Origin: CAYPPG01 sp964412555
GTDB lineage: Bacteria > Hinthialibacterota > Hinthialibacteria > Hinthialibacterales > Hinthialibacteraceae
Length of the DNA stretch: 64,000 nt
Assembly: GCA_964412555.1 (NCBI GenBank)
Contig: CAYPPG010000005.1
Location: 130,656-194,655, forward strand
Direction of reading: 5' to 3'
Of the stretch, positions 43,200 to 51,856 are shown piece after piece. Made by a program: the position numbers and the translations under genes. Position 1 is the stretch's first letter; each line of letters opens with the position of its first letter. A model generated the notes under the pieces. The model was not told the DNA's origin. It ran no database searches and was given only the letters and a program-made list of their open reading frames with translations.

Positions 43200-44473
43200 C
43201 GAACCACTTTCCAATATCGTATTTCCGGTTTTTCAGTTCCGCGATCCAAAATCGCAAAGATTTCTTTGTATGCTTGTGTATCAGGCATGTACCCTACCGC
43301 TCGGATGGAGAATACCGAGGATTTCGTGCAAACCTGATTCGCAACTTGTTGAAATAAATCATTCGTCATCCCGTCCACATCGAGAAGCTCACCGATATTA
43401 TCGAACGGCGCTTCGGAGGATTGCCGGTATTCGATTATGTTTTCGGCCAGCTCCACGTTGTTTGGCAATAGGCTTTGCAGGACGACTTTCGGAGCGGTAT
43501 TGACATTGATACGCCCGCTCACTGTTTCCTCATTTGTAACTGTAATACGATCAATGATATCTTTTAATTTCTCTGCCGTGACCGTGTCTTCTAATAAGTC
43601 GCCGACTGACTCGAAATTGTTCTCATTGCGGGCGTTAATAATTGCGTTAATATCGGCATTTGTAAGAGTATCGCTAAATTGCTCATCCAGTTCATCACGG
43701 CTTGCACTGTTGACGTTGATCCGATTCTCTCCTTCGCCTGTCACATTTTTTTCATAGGAGTAACAGGTGATATACGGATACCATCCTTTGTTCAACACAC
43801 CGTCACTGTTATCGAGAGGTAAAGAGTTGGCTCCATCGTTTTCATTGGTGTCGAGGATTCCGTTTGTATTCGTATCTTCACCATACAGGATATCCACAGT
43901 CATTTCTTGTACCAATAGGAGTTCTTCGACCGAATCGAACGGTTTGTTTTTGGCGAGGTATGGCTCCGCCTGCGATTGGTAGTATTCGTCTTCCGCACCG
44001 AATTCACGGGGATCGGAATCTTCGTCCCGCCAGTCGAGAACCGAGTCGACGATTGTTTCATTGGCGTTGGGGAGTTGAAGGAGCATATCGCGAGTGGCGG
44101 TATTGATATTCAATTTGCTGCATTCATCGGTCAATCCATACGCAACAGTGTTTTCATTTTCCAAATTCGGATGGACTGCCCGGTATATTCCATTTCCCAA
44201 GGTGACTTCTCCAAAGAGTTGTTCATCGTCATACCACATTTCCTGTTGATGGTCCGACATCGTTTCCTGAGAATCTTGGACAAGTAAAGCGATCGCTCGT
44301 TGGATGCACGCTTCGGCCAGGAGTTCGGCTTGCACTGTCTCCTTCATGTTGCGGTTGATTTTTAACGACAATCGTGCCTGCCGGGTCAGAATCATCGTGA
44401 TGCTGCCCATCAAAGCAACGATCCACAAAACCGCGATCAAGGCGGCGCCATGTTTTCTATAATTGTGCATCAC
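43196..44473 (-). CDS. gspK: Minor pseudopilin GspK
   Basis: Tip subunit of the T2SS pseudopilus. A prepilin-like leader with HG/AALIAVLWIVALMGSITM lacks Glu5, as expected for GspK. The globular part carries helix-hairpin-helix motifs: LNINTATRDMLLQLPN, RINVNSASRDELDE and RINVNTAPKVVLQSLL. An EF-hand-like loop DTNTNGILDTNE follows DILYGE, in line with calcium bound by GspK in known structures. 425 residues is long. It lies 60 nt after gspJ and overlaps gspL by 4 nt. The initiator is either of two adjacent ATGs. Confidence 0.88.
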   Translation of the reverse strand: MMHNYRKHGAALIAVLWIVALMGSITMILTRQARLSLKINRNMKETVQAELLAEACIQRAIALLVQDSQETMSDHQQEMWYDDEQLFGEVTLGNGIYRAVHPNLENENTVAYGLTDECSKLNINTATRDMLLQLPNANETIVDSVLDWRDEDSDPREFGAEDEYYQSQAEPYLAKNKPFDSVEELLLVQEMTVDILYGEDTNTNGILDTNENDGANSLPLDNSDGVLNKGWYPYITCYSYEKNVTGEGENRINVNSASRDELDEQFSDTLTNADINAIINARNENNFESVGDLLEDTVTAEKLKDIIDRITVTNEETVSGRINVNTAPKVVLQSLLPNNVELAENIIEYRQSSEAPFDNIGELLDVDGMTNDLFQQVANQVCTKSSVFSIRAVGYMPDTQAYKEIFAILDRGTEKPEIRYWKVVR

Positions 44474-44533
44474 TGTTTTCTAATTCTTTATTCATTCGAA
44501 ATTGACTCAAGAGTCCGTTTTTCTGATTGCTAT

Positions 44534-45274
44534 TTATTGTGTTCCGGCCATTTCTTCTTCAAGAGCGGCGGTACCACCCATTGGACCGAGGCTGTCTTCC
44601 GGTGGTTCACGATACGTGGCAATGTAAAGAGTCGTTGAAAATTGTTCCACGTTTTCCAGAGTGGGCAATTCGCCGATATCCTCCGGATTGAACAGTCCGA
44701 TCGTGACGTTGACGCATATCGGGATTTCTTGCACCGAATCCCATGTCGGCCACCACATTTCTCCATCGAAATATTGAAAATCGAGCAGGCAAACCTTCGG
44801 ACCCAACAATGCGATTTCTCCACCGGAGAAAGGATCGGTATCCGGGGATGGATCGTAGCGGCGTAACAGCCAGCGCTCGGGGGTGTTTTCATCCATGTCA
44901 ATGTAATATTGGATTTCCGTTAAATCGCTTGTTCCTGTTCCGGTTTCAACCGGATTATGGACGGTGCTGATGAACGTCAACGTATCCGCCGGGAGATCGC
45001 CGTTCATGGCATCGGTTCCGACGAAACGCGTCACCGCTTCATGAGGAGATAAGAATGTGGAAGCAAGGTCATACCGCATCCGTTCGAAGATCAAATGAGC
45101 CAAATCGGCCGAGACGGATCGTGAACCGTGTAGTTTATACGCTTGCAAAACAGTGGATAAGGAAATGAATCCGGCACCGAGCACCATGGTGGTGAGGGTG
45201 GCGGCGAGAAGTAATTCCACCAAAGTGAATCCCTGTTTTTGGGATTGTAATAATCTCCGATTTTTACGCTTCAA
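44534..45274 (-). CDS. gspJ: Minor pseudopilin GspJ
   Basis: A prepilin leader with QKQG/FTLVELLLAATLTTMVLGAG, including Glu5, is followed by a 200-residue globular domain (YSASTFLSPHEA-like stretch, then WLLRRYDPSPDTD, LLGPKVCLLDFQYFDGEMWW). GspJ forms the GspI-GspJ-GspK tip complex. It overlaps the end of gspI by 11 nt, and its tail is acidic and Gly/Glu rich. Assigned to GspJ rather than another minor pseudopilin by length and order H-I-J-K. Confidence 0.82.
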   Translation of the reverse strand: MKRKNRRLLQSQKQGFTLVELLLAATLTTMVLGAGFISLSTVLQAYKLHGSRSVSADLAHLIFERMRYDLASTFLSPHEAVTRFVGTDAMNGDLPADTLTFISTVHNPVETGTGTSDLTEIQYYIDMDENTPERWLLRRYDPSPDTDPFSGGEIALLGPKVCLLDFQYFDGEMWWPTWDSVQEIPICVNVTIGLFNPEDIGELPTLENVEQFSTTLYIATYREPPEDSLGPMGGTAALEEEMAGTQ

Positions 45275-45665
45275 TTTCTTCTTCCTCGGTTACCGGGTAG
45301 TAATAATGATACGTGACATATTGCACTTGGTAATCCCGATTTCCACGTTTCCAATGAATTGCAAGATCGACTTGATAGAGGTTTTCCACATCGGTCATCA
45401 AGAAATTGGCATTCCAGGTAAATTCAGGGTGATTGGTAAACGTGCCTTCATTGATCAGAGTGGGATCAAGCATATCGGCGCGAAGCTGGGTACGCAATTC
45501 TCCCATTAAATTGGAGACAATCGAATAATCTTCCGACACTTTTGTCGCGATCATAGCGGCAGAAAAGGTCGTCAGAATACCGGTCACGGCCACGCCGAGA
45601 ATCGTCATTGCCAATAATGCTTCTACAAGCGAAAAAGACTGTTGGTTTCGTAGAATTTTACACAT
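45264..45665 (-). CDS. gspI: Minor pseudopilin GspI
   Basis: A small pseudopilin (133 residues) with a leader ending QQS/FSLVEALLAMTILGVAVTGI. Glu5 is present; Ser replaces Gly at -1, as in the pseudopilin at 19.3 kb. The start ATG overlaps the gspH stop (ATGTGTAA), which supports 45,665 over the longer frame. The globular region includes ELRTQLRADMLDPTLINEG and QVDLAIHWKRGNRDYQV. It nucleates the tip complex with GspJ and GspK. Confidence 0.8.
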   Translation of the reverse strand: MCKILRNQQSFSLVEALLAMTILGVAVTGILTTFSAAMIATKVSEDYSIVSNLMGELRTQLRADMLDPTLINEGTFTNHPEFTWNANFLMTDVENLYQVDLAIHWKRGNRDYQVQYVTYHYYYPVTEEEEIEA

Positions 45666-46191
45666 AAAAATTGTCGACTGCCTCCCCCCAAACAATCACT
45701 TGACCGACCAAGCCGACTATTCCAACAGTATTTACACGTTCGGACTGATCGATCAAATAGATGAAAGTATCCGAGGTCGTTCCGTTTGGATTGAATGTGA
45801 TTTCGTTGGATTGTTGTGTGCCCGTGAGCGCTCTTTTCTCAATCCCTGAAATTTTGATTTGGTCACTGACTCCTTTGTTATATACGATTGGAAGGGGTTC
45901 CATTTCGAAGGTTCCTGCATTATTGAATGGATCGTTCTCCACGGTGAATTGAAGGTCGCCGGTATCCAGATCAAAAATCAATTTCGTCGTCACACCACGC
46001 TGAATGGCTACACTGCGGGCGTAGCGAATTGTTCCGGCCAGACTATGGGCGGTTGAATTGAGAGACCGCCCCTCCAGCGCGAATCGGAGGTTGGGAGTAA
46101 TGGCTCCAACCAGAATCCCCATAATGGTCACCACGAGGATCAATTCAACGAGAGTGAATCCTTTTTGTGTTTTAGTTGAATGTTGAGTCAT
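45658..46191 (-). CDS. gspH: Minor pseudopilin GspH
   Basis: A 177-residue pseudopilin with leader TQKG/FTLVELILVVTIMGILVGAI (Gly at -1, Glu5) and the GspH pattern SLAGTIRYARSVAIQRGVTTKLIFD after the helix. It links the tip complex to the pseudopilus shaft. It lies 6 nt after gspF. No gspG precedes it, although G normally lies between F and H. Confidence 0.85.
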   Translation of the reverse strand: MTQHSTKTQKGFTLVELILVVTIMGILVGAITPNLRFALEGRSLNSTAHSLAGTIRYARSVAIQRGVTTKLIFDLDTGDLQFTVENDPFNNAGTFEMEPLPIVYNKGVSDQIKISGIEKRALTGTQQSNEITFNPNGTTSDTFIYLIDQSERVNTVGIVGLVGQVIVWGEAVDNFYV

Positions 46192-46197
46192 TTTGAT

Positions 46198-47418
46198 CTA
46201 ACTGACCATTTTCCCGATGTTCAGAATCGGCAGAAGAAACGCGAATAAAATTCCTCCGACGCCGATGGCCATCAAAATGATTACCATTGGCTCGAATAAA
46301 GTAATGAACCGTTTAATGGCATGCTGCACTTCAACATCATAGGTATCCGCCACTTGAAACAGCATTTCGTCCAAGGTTCCGGATTCCTCTCCGACGGCAA
46401 TCAGGTTGGTCACCATCGGAGGGAAAAAACCGGTTTCCCGCAAGGGATTCGCGAGACCTTCGCCTCTCTTTACTTTTTCGCTCGCCTCCCGGAGTGAGCG
46501 TGCTAATAATGCACTGGTTGTGGTATCGACCACGAGGTTCAAGGCGCTCAATACCGGAATCCCGCTTTTGACCAAGGTTCCCATCGTTCTGGCGAAACGG
46601 GCAACTTGCGCTTTGATCAGCATGGGGCCAAGTGCCGGGATTTTTTCTTTGACATAATCGAACCGTTCTTTCCAGACCGGGTCGGCTAACATTTTGCGAA
46701 GAAGGAATACTGCAACAACAATCCCGAGAACAATCAGCCACCACAAACTCAAGACTGTGTCGCTGGTATTGATCAGCACACGCGTTAACCAGGGGAGATT
46801 GTCGCCGAAATCGGCGAAAACCGCTCCCAACCGGGGGATGACGACCGTGACCAAGACGACAATCGAGCCGAAACCGACCAGTACAACGAGACAGGGATAA
46901 GCCAAGGCGGTCATGATGTTGGAGCGTAGAGCGGCTTCCGCTTCCATGAAACCGGCCAATTGTTTTAGGACAATATCCAAAATACCGCCGGATTCCCCCA
47001 CGCGGACTATGCTGCAATATAAATTGGGGAAGTATTTGGGATATTTGGAGAGCGCTTCCGAGAGACTGGTTCCGCCATGGATATCTTCGCGAATTGCACG
47101 GATGATTTTTGCGAGCGATTCGCTCTCCGTTTGTTCTTCGAGAATGGAAAGTGCCTGGGACATGACAATTCCCGCTTTGAGCAGAGCAGCCAATTGGCTG
47201 GTAAATACAAAAATGTCGCGCTTATTTATTCTTGAACGGCGGGAACTTTTTGCCGCTGCGGCGGCTTGAATTTTGGCAACTTGTTCGGTTTCAATGTTGA
47301 GCGGCCGTACTCCCCGTTCCCGTAATTGGGATACGGCTTCGGGACGATTCCCTGCAATAAGGGTTCCGGATACGGTTTGGCCGTCGGGACTCAACGCTTT
47401 GTATCGAAAAGTGGGCAT
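46198..47418 (-). CDS. gspF: T2SS inner-membrane platform protein GspF
   Basis: Polytopic platform protein (406 residues, typical) that works with the GspE ATPase. It opens with MPTFRYKALSPDGQTVSGTL, followed by two homologous T2SSF domains (LAALLKAGIVMSQALSILEE, then MGTLVKSGIPVLSALNLV) and three membrane helices, ending FALLLPILNIG-like FAFLLPILNIGKMV. It is the first gene of the minus-strand gsp operon. gspE, usually just upstream, is replaced by a divergent small gene. Confidence 0.94.
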   Translation of the reverse strand: MPTFRYKALSPDGQTVSGTLIAGNRPEAVSQLRERGVRPLNIETEQVAKIQAAAAAKSSRRSRINKRDIFVFTSQLAALLKAGIVMSQALSILEEQTESESLAKIIRAIREDIHGGTSLSEALSKYPKYFPNLYCSIVRVGESGGILDIVLKQLAGFMEAEAALRSNIMTALAYPCLVVLVGFGSIVVLVTVVIPRLGAVFADFGDNLPWLTRVLINTSDTVLSLWWLIVLGIVVAVFLLRKMLADPVWKERFDYVKEKIPALGPMLIKAQVARFARTMGTLVKSGIPVLSALNLVVDTTTSALLARSLREASEKVKRGEGLANPLRETGFFPPMVTNLIAVGEESGTLDEMLFQVADTYDVEVQHAIKRFITLFEPMVIILMAIGVGGILFAFLLPILNIGKMVS

Positions 47419-47630
47419 AGTTACATTATTCTTTCAATTCTATAGGTTTACAGGTTTATGGAGTGTTATTTGTAACAAGACGCACTGATTTTCGTTCATC
47501 CTTATATATAACGTTGCGAAACGGAAAAATGTTCCATGAAATCCCAGAAATGATCAACAATTCTGATGAATCTCACTGCTTGTGTTATGGTTAAAAGTAT
47601 TTCTTATGTTCCTAAAAGAGACTGAGAATC

Positions 47631-47861
47631 ATGAAAAGAGTCATTTATATCACTTCGGCAGTTGGTACCATCATAATCCTCCTTGGTGGATATTTTTTTG
47701 TCAAGGACTTCTTCTTTACAAACGCGTTGGAACATTTACCGCCACCATTGATCAGCCGGGAAGAATCGGATTCCTTCGGGTGGAAAAACGATGATCCGGA
47801 GAGATGGAATGTCATTTATTTTGAACCGATTCAATTACAAGAAATTGAAAAAGCCGGTTAA
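47631..47861 (+). CDS. Small single-pass membrane protein, unknown
   Basis: 76 residues: a short basic start, one hydrophobic segment (about 5-26, YITSAVGTIIILLGGYFFV), then a soluble acidic/aromatic tail (SFGWKNDDPERWNVIYFEPI). It could be a signal-anchored or secreted peptide. It is divergent from gspF and convergent with the toxin-antitoxin pair. It has a weak GAG-type ribosome site. No family recognised. Confidence 0.45.
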   Translation: MKRVIYITSAVGTIIILLGGYFFVKDFFFTNALEHLPPPLISREESDSFGWKNDDPERWNVIYFEPIQLQEIEKAG

Positions 47862-47866
47862 TGCAT

Positions 47867-48160
47867 TCATATGATCCTGTCTTTATAGTGATCCGGATCT
47901 CGATGAAGATTTGCTACTGCAGTGATGATAATTTCCGTTGGCTCAATGATGTAGAGAAGAGCATACGGAAAACCTTTAAGAATACACCTTCTGGTTTGTT
48001 TGTCTATTTTTGTCCAGGCGTCCGGCATATATATTATTCGGTCAATTGTTGCGGCTACTTCTTTGAAAAAACGAGTACCCAATCCTGGATTCAGGTGTTC
48101 GTAGTACCGTATTGCTTCATCCAGTTCATGATTCGCGGGAGAAACCAGGCGAACTTTCAC
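47867..48160 (-). CDS. ParE/RelE-superfamily toxin
   Basis: A 97-residue toxin with the ParE fold hallmarks: AIRYYEHLNPGLGTRFFKEV, then RRCILKGFPYALLYIIEP and ITAVANLHRDPDHYKDRI at the C-terminus. ParE toxins act on gyrase, RelE toxins on mRNA; the sequence favours ParE-like. The start overlaps the antitoxin stop by 4 nt. Together they form a module unrelated in sequence to the one at 30.1-30.8 kb. Confidence 0.88.
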   Translation of the reverse strand: MKVRLVSPANHELDEAIRYYEHLNPGLGTRFFKEVAATIDRIIYMPDAWTKIDKQTRRCILKGFPYALLYIIEPTEIIITAVANLHRDPDHYKDRII

Positions 48161-48372
48161 CGGTCGTACCTCTTCTTGATTTCATCCCAATCTTGGGATT
48201 CAAGTTGCCCTTGTTTGTATGCCTCATATCGTGATTCGGATTCCGTTATCCATTTCTGTTCGATATCCGGATCGATCTTGTCGAGGCTGTGCAAAATTGC
48301 CTCAACCAATTGAATTCGTTCTATCGGTTTGAGAGCAATGGCTTTTTCTTTTATTTGTTCTAATGTTTCCAT
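48157..48372 (-). CDS. Addiction-module antitoxin component
   Basis: 71 residues of the small acidic helical family paired with ParE toxins: KEKAIALKPIERIQLVEAIL near the start, LDKIDPDIEQKWITESESRYEAY in the middle and a toxin-binding tail. ATG 48,372 has GGGAG 7 nt upstream; the longer frame has none. It precedes the toxin in transcription. Confidence 0.88.
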   Translation of the reverse strand: METLEQIKEKAIALKPIERIQLVEAILHSLDKIDPDIEQKWITESESRYEAYKQGQLESQDWDEIKKRYDR

Positions 48373-48469
48373 TCTTTCACTCCCGAGCCGGTCTATTGTT
48401 GAGGATAATTGACCGGAAGGTAAGAACAAGTGATCCCATTTTTGATTTTAAATGTTTAAAGCAAGCGCT

Positions 48470-48501
48470 CAAGGGCTGACCGCTTCGCGGTCTTGCCCTT
48501 G
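48470..48501. repeat. Long hairpin repeat upstream of the ECF ATPase gene
   Basis: CAAGGGC/GCCCTTG (48,470-48,476 with 48,495-48,501) encloses GACCGC/GCGGTC with a TTC loop. It is a 13-bp bipartite palindrome of REP type with no T-tract. It differs in core from the CATCC family. Confidence 0.75.
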
Positions 48502-48614
48502 CCGCTCATCATGCTGCGTTGCGATGGGAAAGAGATTGTGAAACTGTTTCCTCGCGACTAAATTGGAGTATAGTATACAACGCTTACATTCTGTCATGAG
48601 GGGAGTTTTTACCC

Positions 48615-49373
48615 TTGTCTTGTTTGATTGAAGTCGATCATTTGTCCTTTCAATACCCGGATCAGCACAAGGCGTTGCTGGATATTTCTCTGCATGTCAA
48701 GCATGGAGAGCGGGTGGGGTTGGTGGGGCCAAACGGGGCAGGGAAGACAACTTTCTTTATGGTTCTGTCGGGGGTCATCGATTCTTTTGTAGGTTCTCTT
48801 CATGTTGCCGGATGCGATCTTTCGACAGGAAAAGGGCGCAAAGAAGTGCATCGGAAATTGGGAATTGTTTTTCAAAATACCGATGATCAGATTTTCAATG
48901 CCAGTGTTTTTGAAGACATCGCGTTCGGTCCACTCAATATGGGTTGTGCGGCGGAAGAAGTGACACGCCGTGTCGATGAAGCGATGGCACAAGTCGGCTT
49001 GGGGGAAGAATTCAAAGATCGACTACCGTTCCATCTATCCGGCGGAGAGAAACGGCGGGTTTCGATTGCAGGCATTTTAGCCATGGATCCGCAAGTATTA
49101 TTACTTGACGAGCCTTCCAGCGACCTTGACCCACGGGGGAGGCGCGAATTGGTGCAGATTTTAGATGGATTTACACTTACACGGATCATTTCCAGCCACA
49201 ATCTTGAATTTGTGTTGGAAACTTGCGATCGGGTTGTCATTTTCGACGAAGGCCGATTGGTAGCCGATGGACCGGCGGAGATCATTCTAAGTGATGAGAA
49301 ATTGATGTTGGAACATGGGTTGGAAGTTCCGTTCAGCCTTCGGCTGAATCGGAACTATGAATCGCATGGATGA
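48615..49373 (+). CDS. ECF/cobalt-type ABC transporter ATP-binding protein
   Basis: ABC ATPase of the CbiO/EcfA type: Walker A GPNGAGKTT, Q-loop VFQNTDDQIFNASVFEDIAF (typical of the cobalt/nickel/vitamin importers), signature LSGGEKRRVSIAG, Walker B VLLLDEPSSDLDPRGRREL and switch His in ISSHNLEF. 252 residues. It starts with TTG, with GGGAG about 10 nt upstream; no in-frame ATG fits the conserved N-terminus. No membrane component (CbiM/Q or EcfT/S) is within reach, so it must work with partners encoded elsewhere. Confidence 0.85.
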   Translation: MSCLIEVDHLSFQYPDQHKALLDISLHVKHGERVGLVGPNGAGKTTFFMVLSGVIDSFVGSLHVAGCDLSTGKGRKEVHRKLGIVFQNTDDQIFNASVFEDIAFGPLNMGCAAEEVTRRVDEAMAQVGLGEEFKDRLPFHLSGGEKRRVSIAGILAMDPQVLLLDEPSSDLDPRGRRELVQILDGFTLTRIISSHNLEFVLETCDRVVIFDEGRLVADGPAEIILSDEKLMLEHGLEVPFSLRLNRNYESHG

Positions 49374-49404
49374 TTTATTTCAACATTGCTGAAACGTAAG
49401 CGAT

Positions 49405-50502
49405 TTATTGATTGATCTGTAAATCTTGAGGATTGATTTTAATGGATTGTTTTGGGGAATGTTTCTTTTTCCACTCTTCTTCGCTCATTACGATTTCAAT
49501 ATTCGCGTCTTCTTTTAATTGTTTGAAATAATTTTGAAGCGCTTCGTACTCTTTCCGTTGCGTGAGAGATTGCTTAAGTTGGCCTTTAACATTTTCCAAT
49601 GGGACGATGCCTTCTTCTTTGTGCTCCAAAACTTTGATCAAATGATAGCCAATAGGGGTTAATACGATGTCGCTCATCGTTCCTTCTTCGGTGGAAAATA
49701 CTGCATTGTCAAATTTTTCCGGGATCCCTTGTTGCCCTTTGGCGAGGGTTCCTAAATTCCCGTTATTTTTTGCTGAAGGAGCATGTTCAGAGTACTGTTT
49801 GGCCGCTTCTTCAAAAGTAATTTCATCATTGTCGATTTGGGAACGAATCGATTCCAATTTATCTTTAATGGCATTTTTCTCTTTTTCGGAAGCGTCATCC
49901 GGCACTTCGAGAAATATTTGACTGACTTGTGCCGATTCCGGTTGTTGAAAGACATTCGGATTCTCGTCGTAGAATGTTTTCATTTCCTCATCGGTTGGTT
50001 CTTTGACTTCTTGGACTCCCTTGTCCAGTACTTTTTGATAAAGAATGTTTTCAATCAATTGTTTATTTTGACGAAGGTCTTCTTCGGTCAGTCCTTTGGA
50101 CTTCAGCCAAAATTCATATTTGTCGTTGGAAGGGAACTGGTCCTTGAAATTAGCGATATAACGGTCGATATCTTGTTTTTCAACTTTGATATCCTTCTCC
50201 ATGGCTTCTTTTTTCAGCAAAGCCATATGGATTGCCCCTTCAAGGCCTTGTTGATAAAAAGCAATATTTTTATTTTGAATCTGTGCTTGTGAGATTTGCC
50301 CTTGAGACCGATTGACGATATTGTTGATTTGTTCCAATACCATTTCTTCGGTGACATCGATACCGCCAACTTTCGCAACTACTGTCTTTTCCTCTGCAGC
50401 AGGACTTTTTTCTTCTTCGGCGGAAAGAACAGTTGCGGATCCGGGGCCGAAGAAAACCATTGTAATGACAATGATGTTCATTAGGCGAAGGCAATGTTTC
50501 AT
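49405..50502 (-). CDS. Secreted parvulin-type peptidyl-prolyl isomerase
   Basis: A SurA/PrsA-like periplasmic foldase. A signal peptide (about 1-28, ending LSA/EEE) is followed by a SurA_N-like helical part (KVGGIDVTEEMVLEQINNIV, LKSKGLTEEDLRQNKQ), then one parvulin domain: AQVSQIFLEVPDDASEKEK, EAAKQYSEHAPSAKNNGNLG, GTMSDIVLTPIGYHLIKVL. The C-terminal helix closes the chaperone core. ATG 50,502 has AGGAGA 6 nt upstream. It probably assists outer-membrane or secreted protein folding, possibly for the T2SS secretin or its clients. Confidence 0.88.
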   Translation of the reverse strand: MKHCLRLMNIIVITMVFFGPGSATVLSAEEEKSPAAEEKTVVAKVGGIDVTEEMVLEQINNIVNRSQGQISQAQIQNKNIAFYQQGLEGAIHMALLKKEAMEKDIKVEKQDIDRYIANFKDQFPSNDKYEFWLKSKGLTEEDLRQNKQLIENILYQKVLDKGVQEVKEPTDEEMKTFYDENPNVFQQPESAQVSQIFLEVPDDASEKEKNAIKDKLESIRSQIDNDEITFEEAAKQYSEHAPSAKNNGNLGTLAKGQQGIPEKFDNAVFSTEEGTMSDIVLTPIGYHLIKVLEHKEEGIVPLENVKGQLKQSLTQRKEYEALQNYFKQLKEDANIEIVMSEEEWKKKHSPKQSIKINPQDLQINQ

Positions 50503-50692
50503 AAGATTTCTCCTTGTTTTTTTATATGTTGGCACCAGCACCGCTTTGTGAATCACGAGAGTAAGAGAGGAAACACAAGAAGAGACACCTGGTGAGATTT
50601 ATTGAACACAAGCTAATGGGAGAAGGGAACACTGTCAAGGAACGTTCCATTCAATGAAACGCGAATGAGAAAAGTCTATCGGTTATCCTTGA

Positions 50693-51652
50693 TTATTGAT
50701 GAAACCAGTGTTGCACAGGAGTTTCGTTGAAGGAGTGCCAATTTGTACCATTCCATTCCCAAAGATCCTCGAGATAGATGGCTTCATACGTGTTCGGATC
50801 TACTATAAGTTCTCCTCCGAATAGGACGACAACATCACGGCTCGCATCGAATCCCATCGCAAAAAAACCACGGTCGGGATGATCGGGAACATTCGGCGGA
50901 GAGAGTTGAGACCAATTCTCACCGTTCCAAATCCATGTTTGTTGTTCTTTCCCATAAAGAAGGCAATTTTCACGAGCGGCGTCATAAACCATATTGAAAT
51001 CGCCAAATTCATAGGTTGGAGCCGAGGCAGGATTCTTATTGATCCAACTTTGATTTTTCCAGACCCATGTTTCTTTTCCGTCAAACCAGACTCCTTCTTC
51101 CCTCGCTTCATCGTACACGAAAGCTACGTCGACGGCCGCGGGCGGTGAAGGAGAAATCTCTTGCTGAATCCATTCATCATTCTCTAAGAAATAAGTAGTA
51201 CCGGGAGGGGGGCTGGCTTGAAAAGGAGCCGCCGCATAGAACATGACAAACGTTCCCAGTCCTGGATCAAATATAATTTCCGGATCCCCGCCAATGATAT
51301 CCGATTGAACCGGGTCGGCGATTTTCTCCCATGAACTGCCATCAAATGCATACGTCGCTTGTTGGTCGAGGACTCCACCGACTACCACGAGATGTTGATT
51401 GTTCGGATCATAAGCGGCAGTAGTATGTGTGATCCCTGCCGGTAGATCGGGTAATTGATTCCACCCATCAGCCGTGAGCGCCCAGGCTGTTGACAGAGGT
51501 TGCCAGTCTTCCGGTCCCCACCCTCCAATAGTAATTAGGGATTGCATCGGTGGAAAATAAAATAAACCTCCATCGATTTGTTGAGTGGGTTGTGCGCCAA
51601 CAATCGCCACTGACACAAAAAAAATACAAATGATAAGTGCATTGGATTTCAT
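50693..51652 (-). CDS. Secreted kelch/beta-propeller-like protein with PVxxW C-terminus
   Basis: A signal peptide (about 1-20, ALIICIFFVSVAIVGA) precedes 300 residues of a repeated aromatic pattern: LVVVGGVLDQQATYAFDGSS, NCLLYGKEQQTWIWNGENW and VVLFGGELIVDPNTYEAIY. This matches kelch/galactose-oxidase propeller blades with W-x-WNGxxW edges. GGAGG lies 6 nt before ATG 51,652. The protein ends N-E-T-P-V-Q-H-W-F-H-Q, sharing P-V-x-[HK]-W-x3 with the two secreted proteins downstream. A surface recognition role is likely; the ligand is unknown. Confidence 0.75.
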   Translation of the reverse strand: MKSNALIICIFFVSVAIVGAQPTQQIDGGLFYFPPMQSLITIGGWGPEDWQPLSTAWALTADGWNQLPDLPAGITHTTAAYDPNNQHLVVVGGVLDQQATYAFDGSSWEKIADPVQSDIIGGDPEIIFDPGLGTFVMFYAAAPFQASPPPGTTYFLENDEWIQQEISPSPPAAVDVAFVYDEAREEGVWFDGKETWVWKNQSWINKNPASAPTYEFGDFNMVYDAARENCLLYGKEQQTWIWNGENWSQLSPPNVPDHPDRGFFAMGFDASRDVVVLFGGELIVDPNTYEAIYLEDLWEWNGTNWHSFNETPVQHWFHQ

Positions 51653-51856
51653 ATGGTCCCTCCATTTGTTCTTCAAAACTGGTGTATACAAAAGTACTCG
51701 TTTATAAAATAATAGCATTACTTTTTTTGGATGTGCAGGATCATGAAATCGAATAATCGATTTATAGATGCTCAAATTTGATGTTTGTGTCTTTGGCAGT
51801 GCATATATACTATGGGAGGGCAAATCGCCCAATTTTATTCGTTGTGGAGGTTCAGG

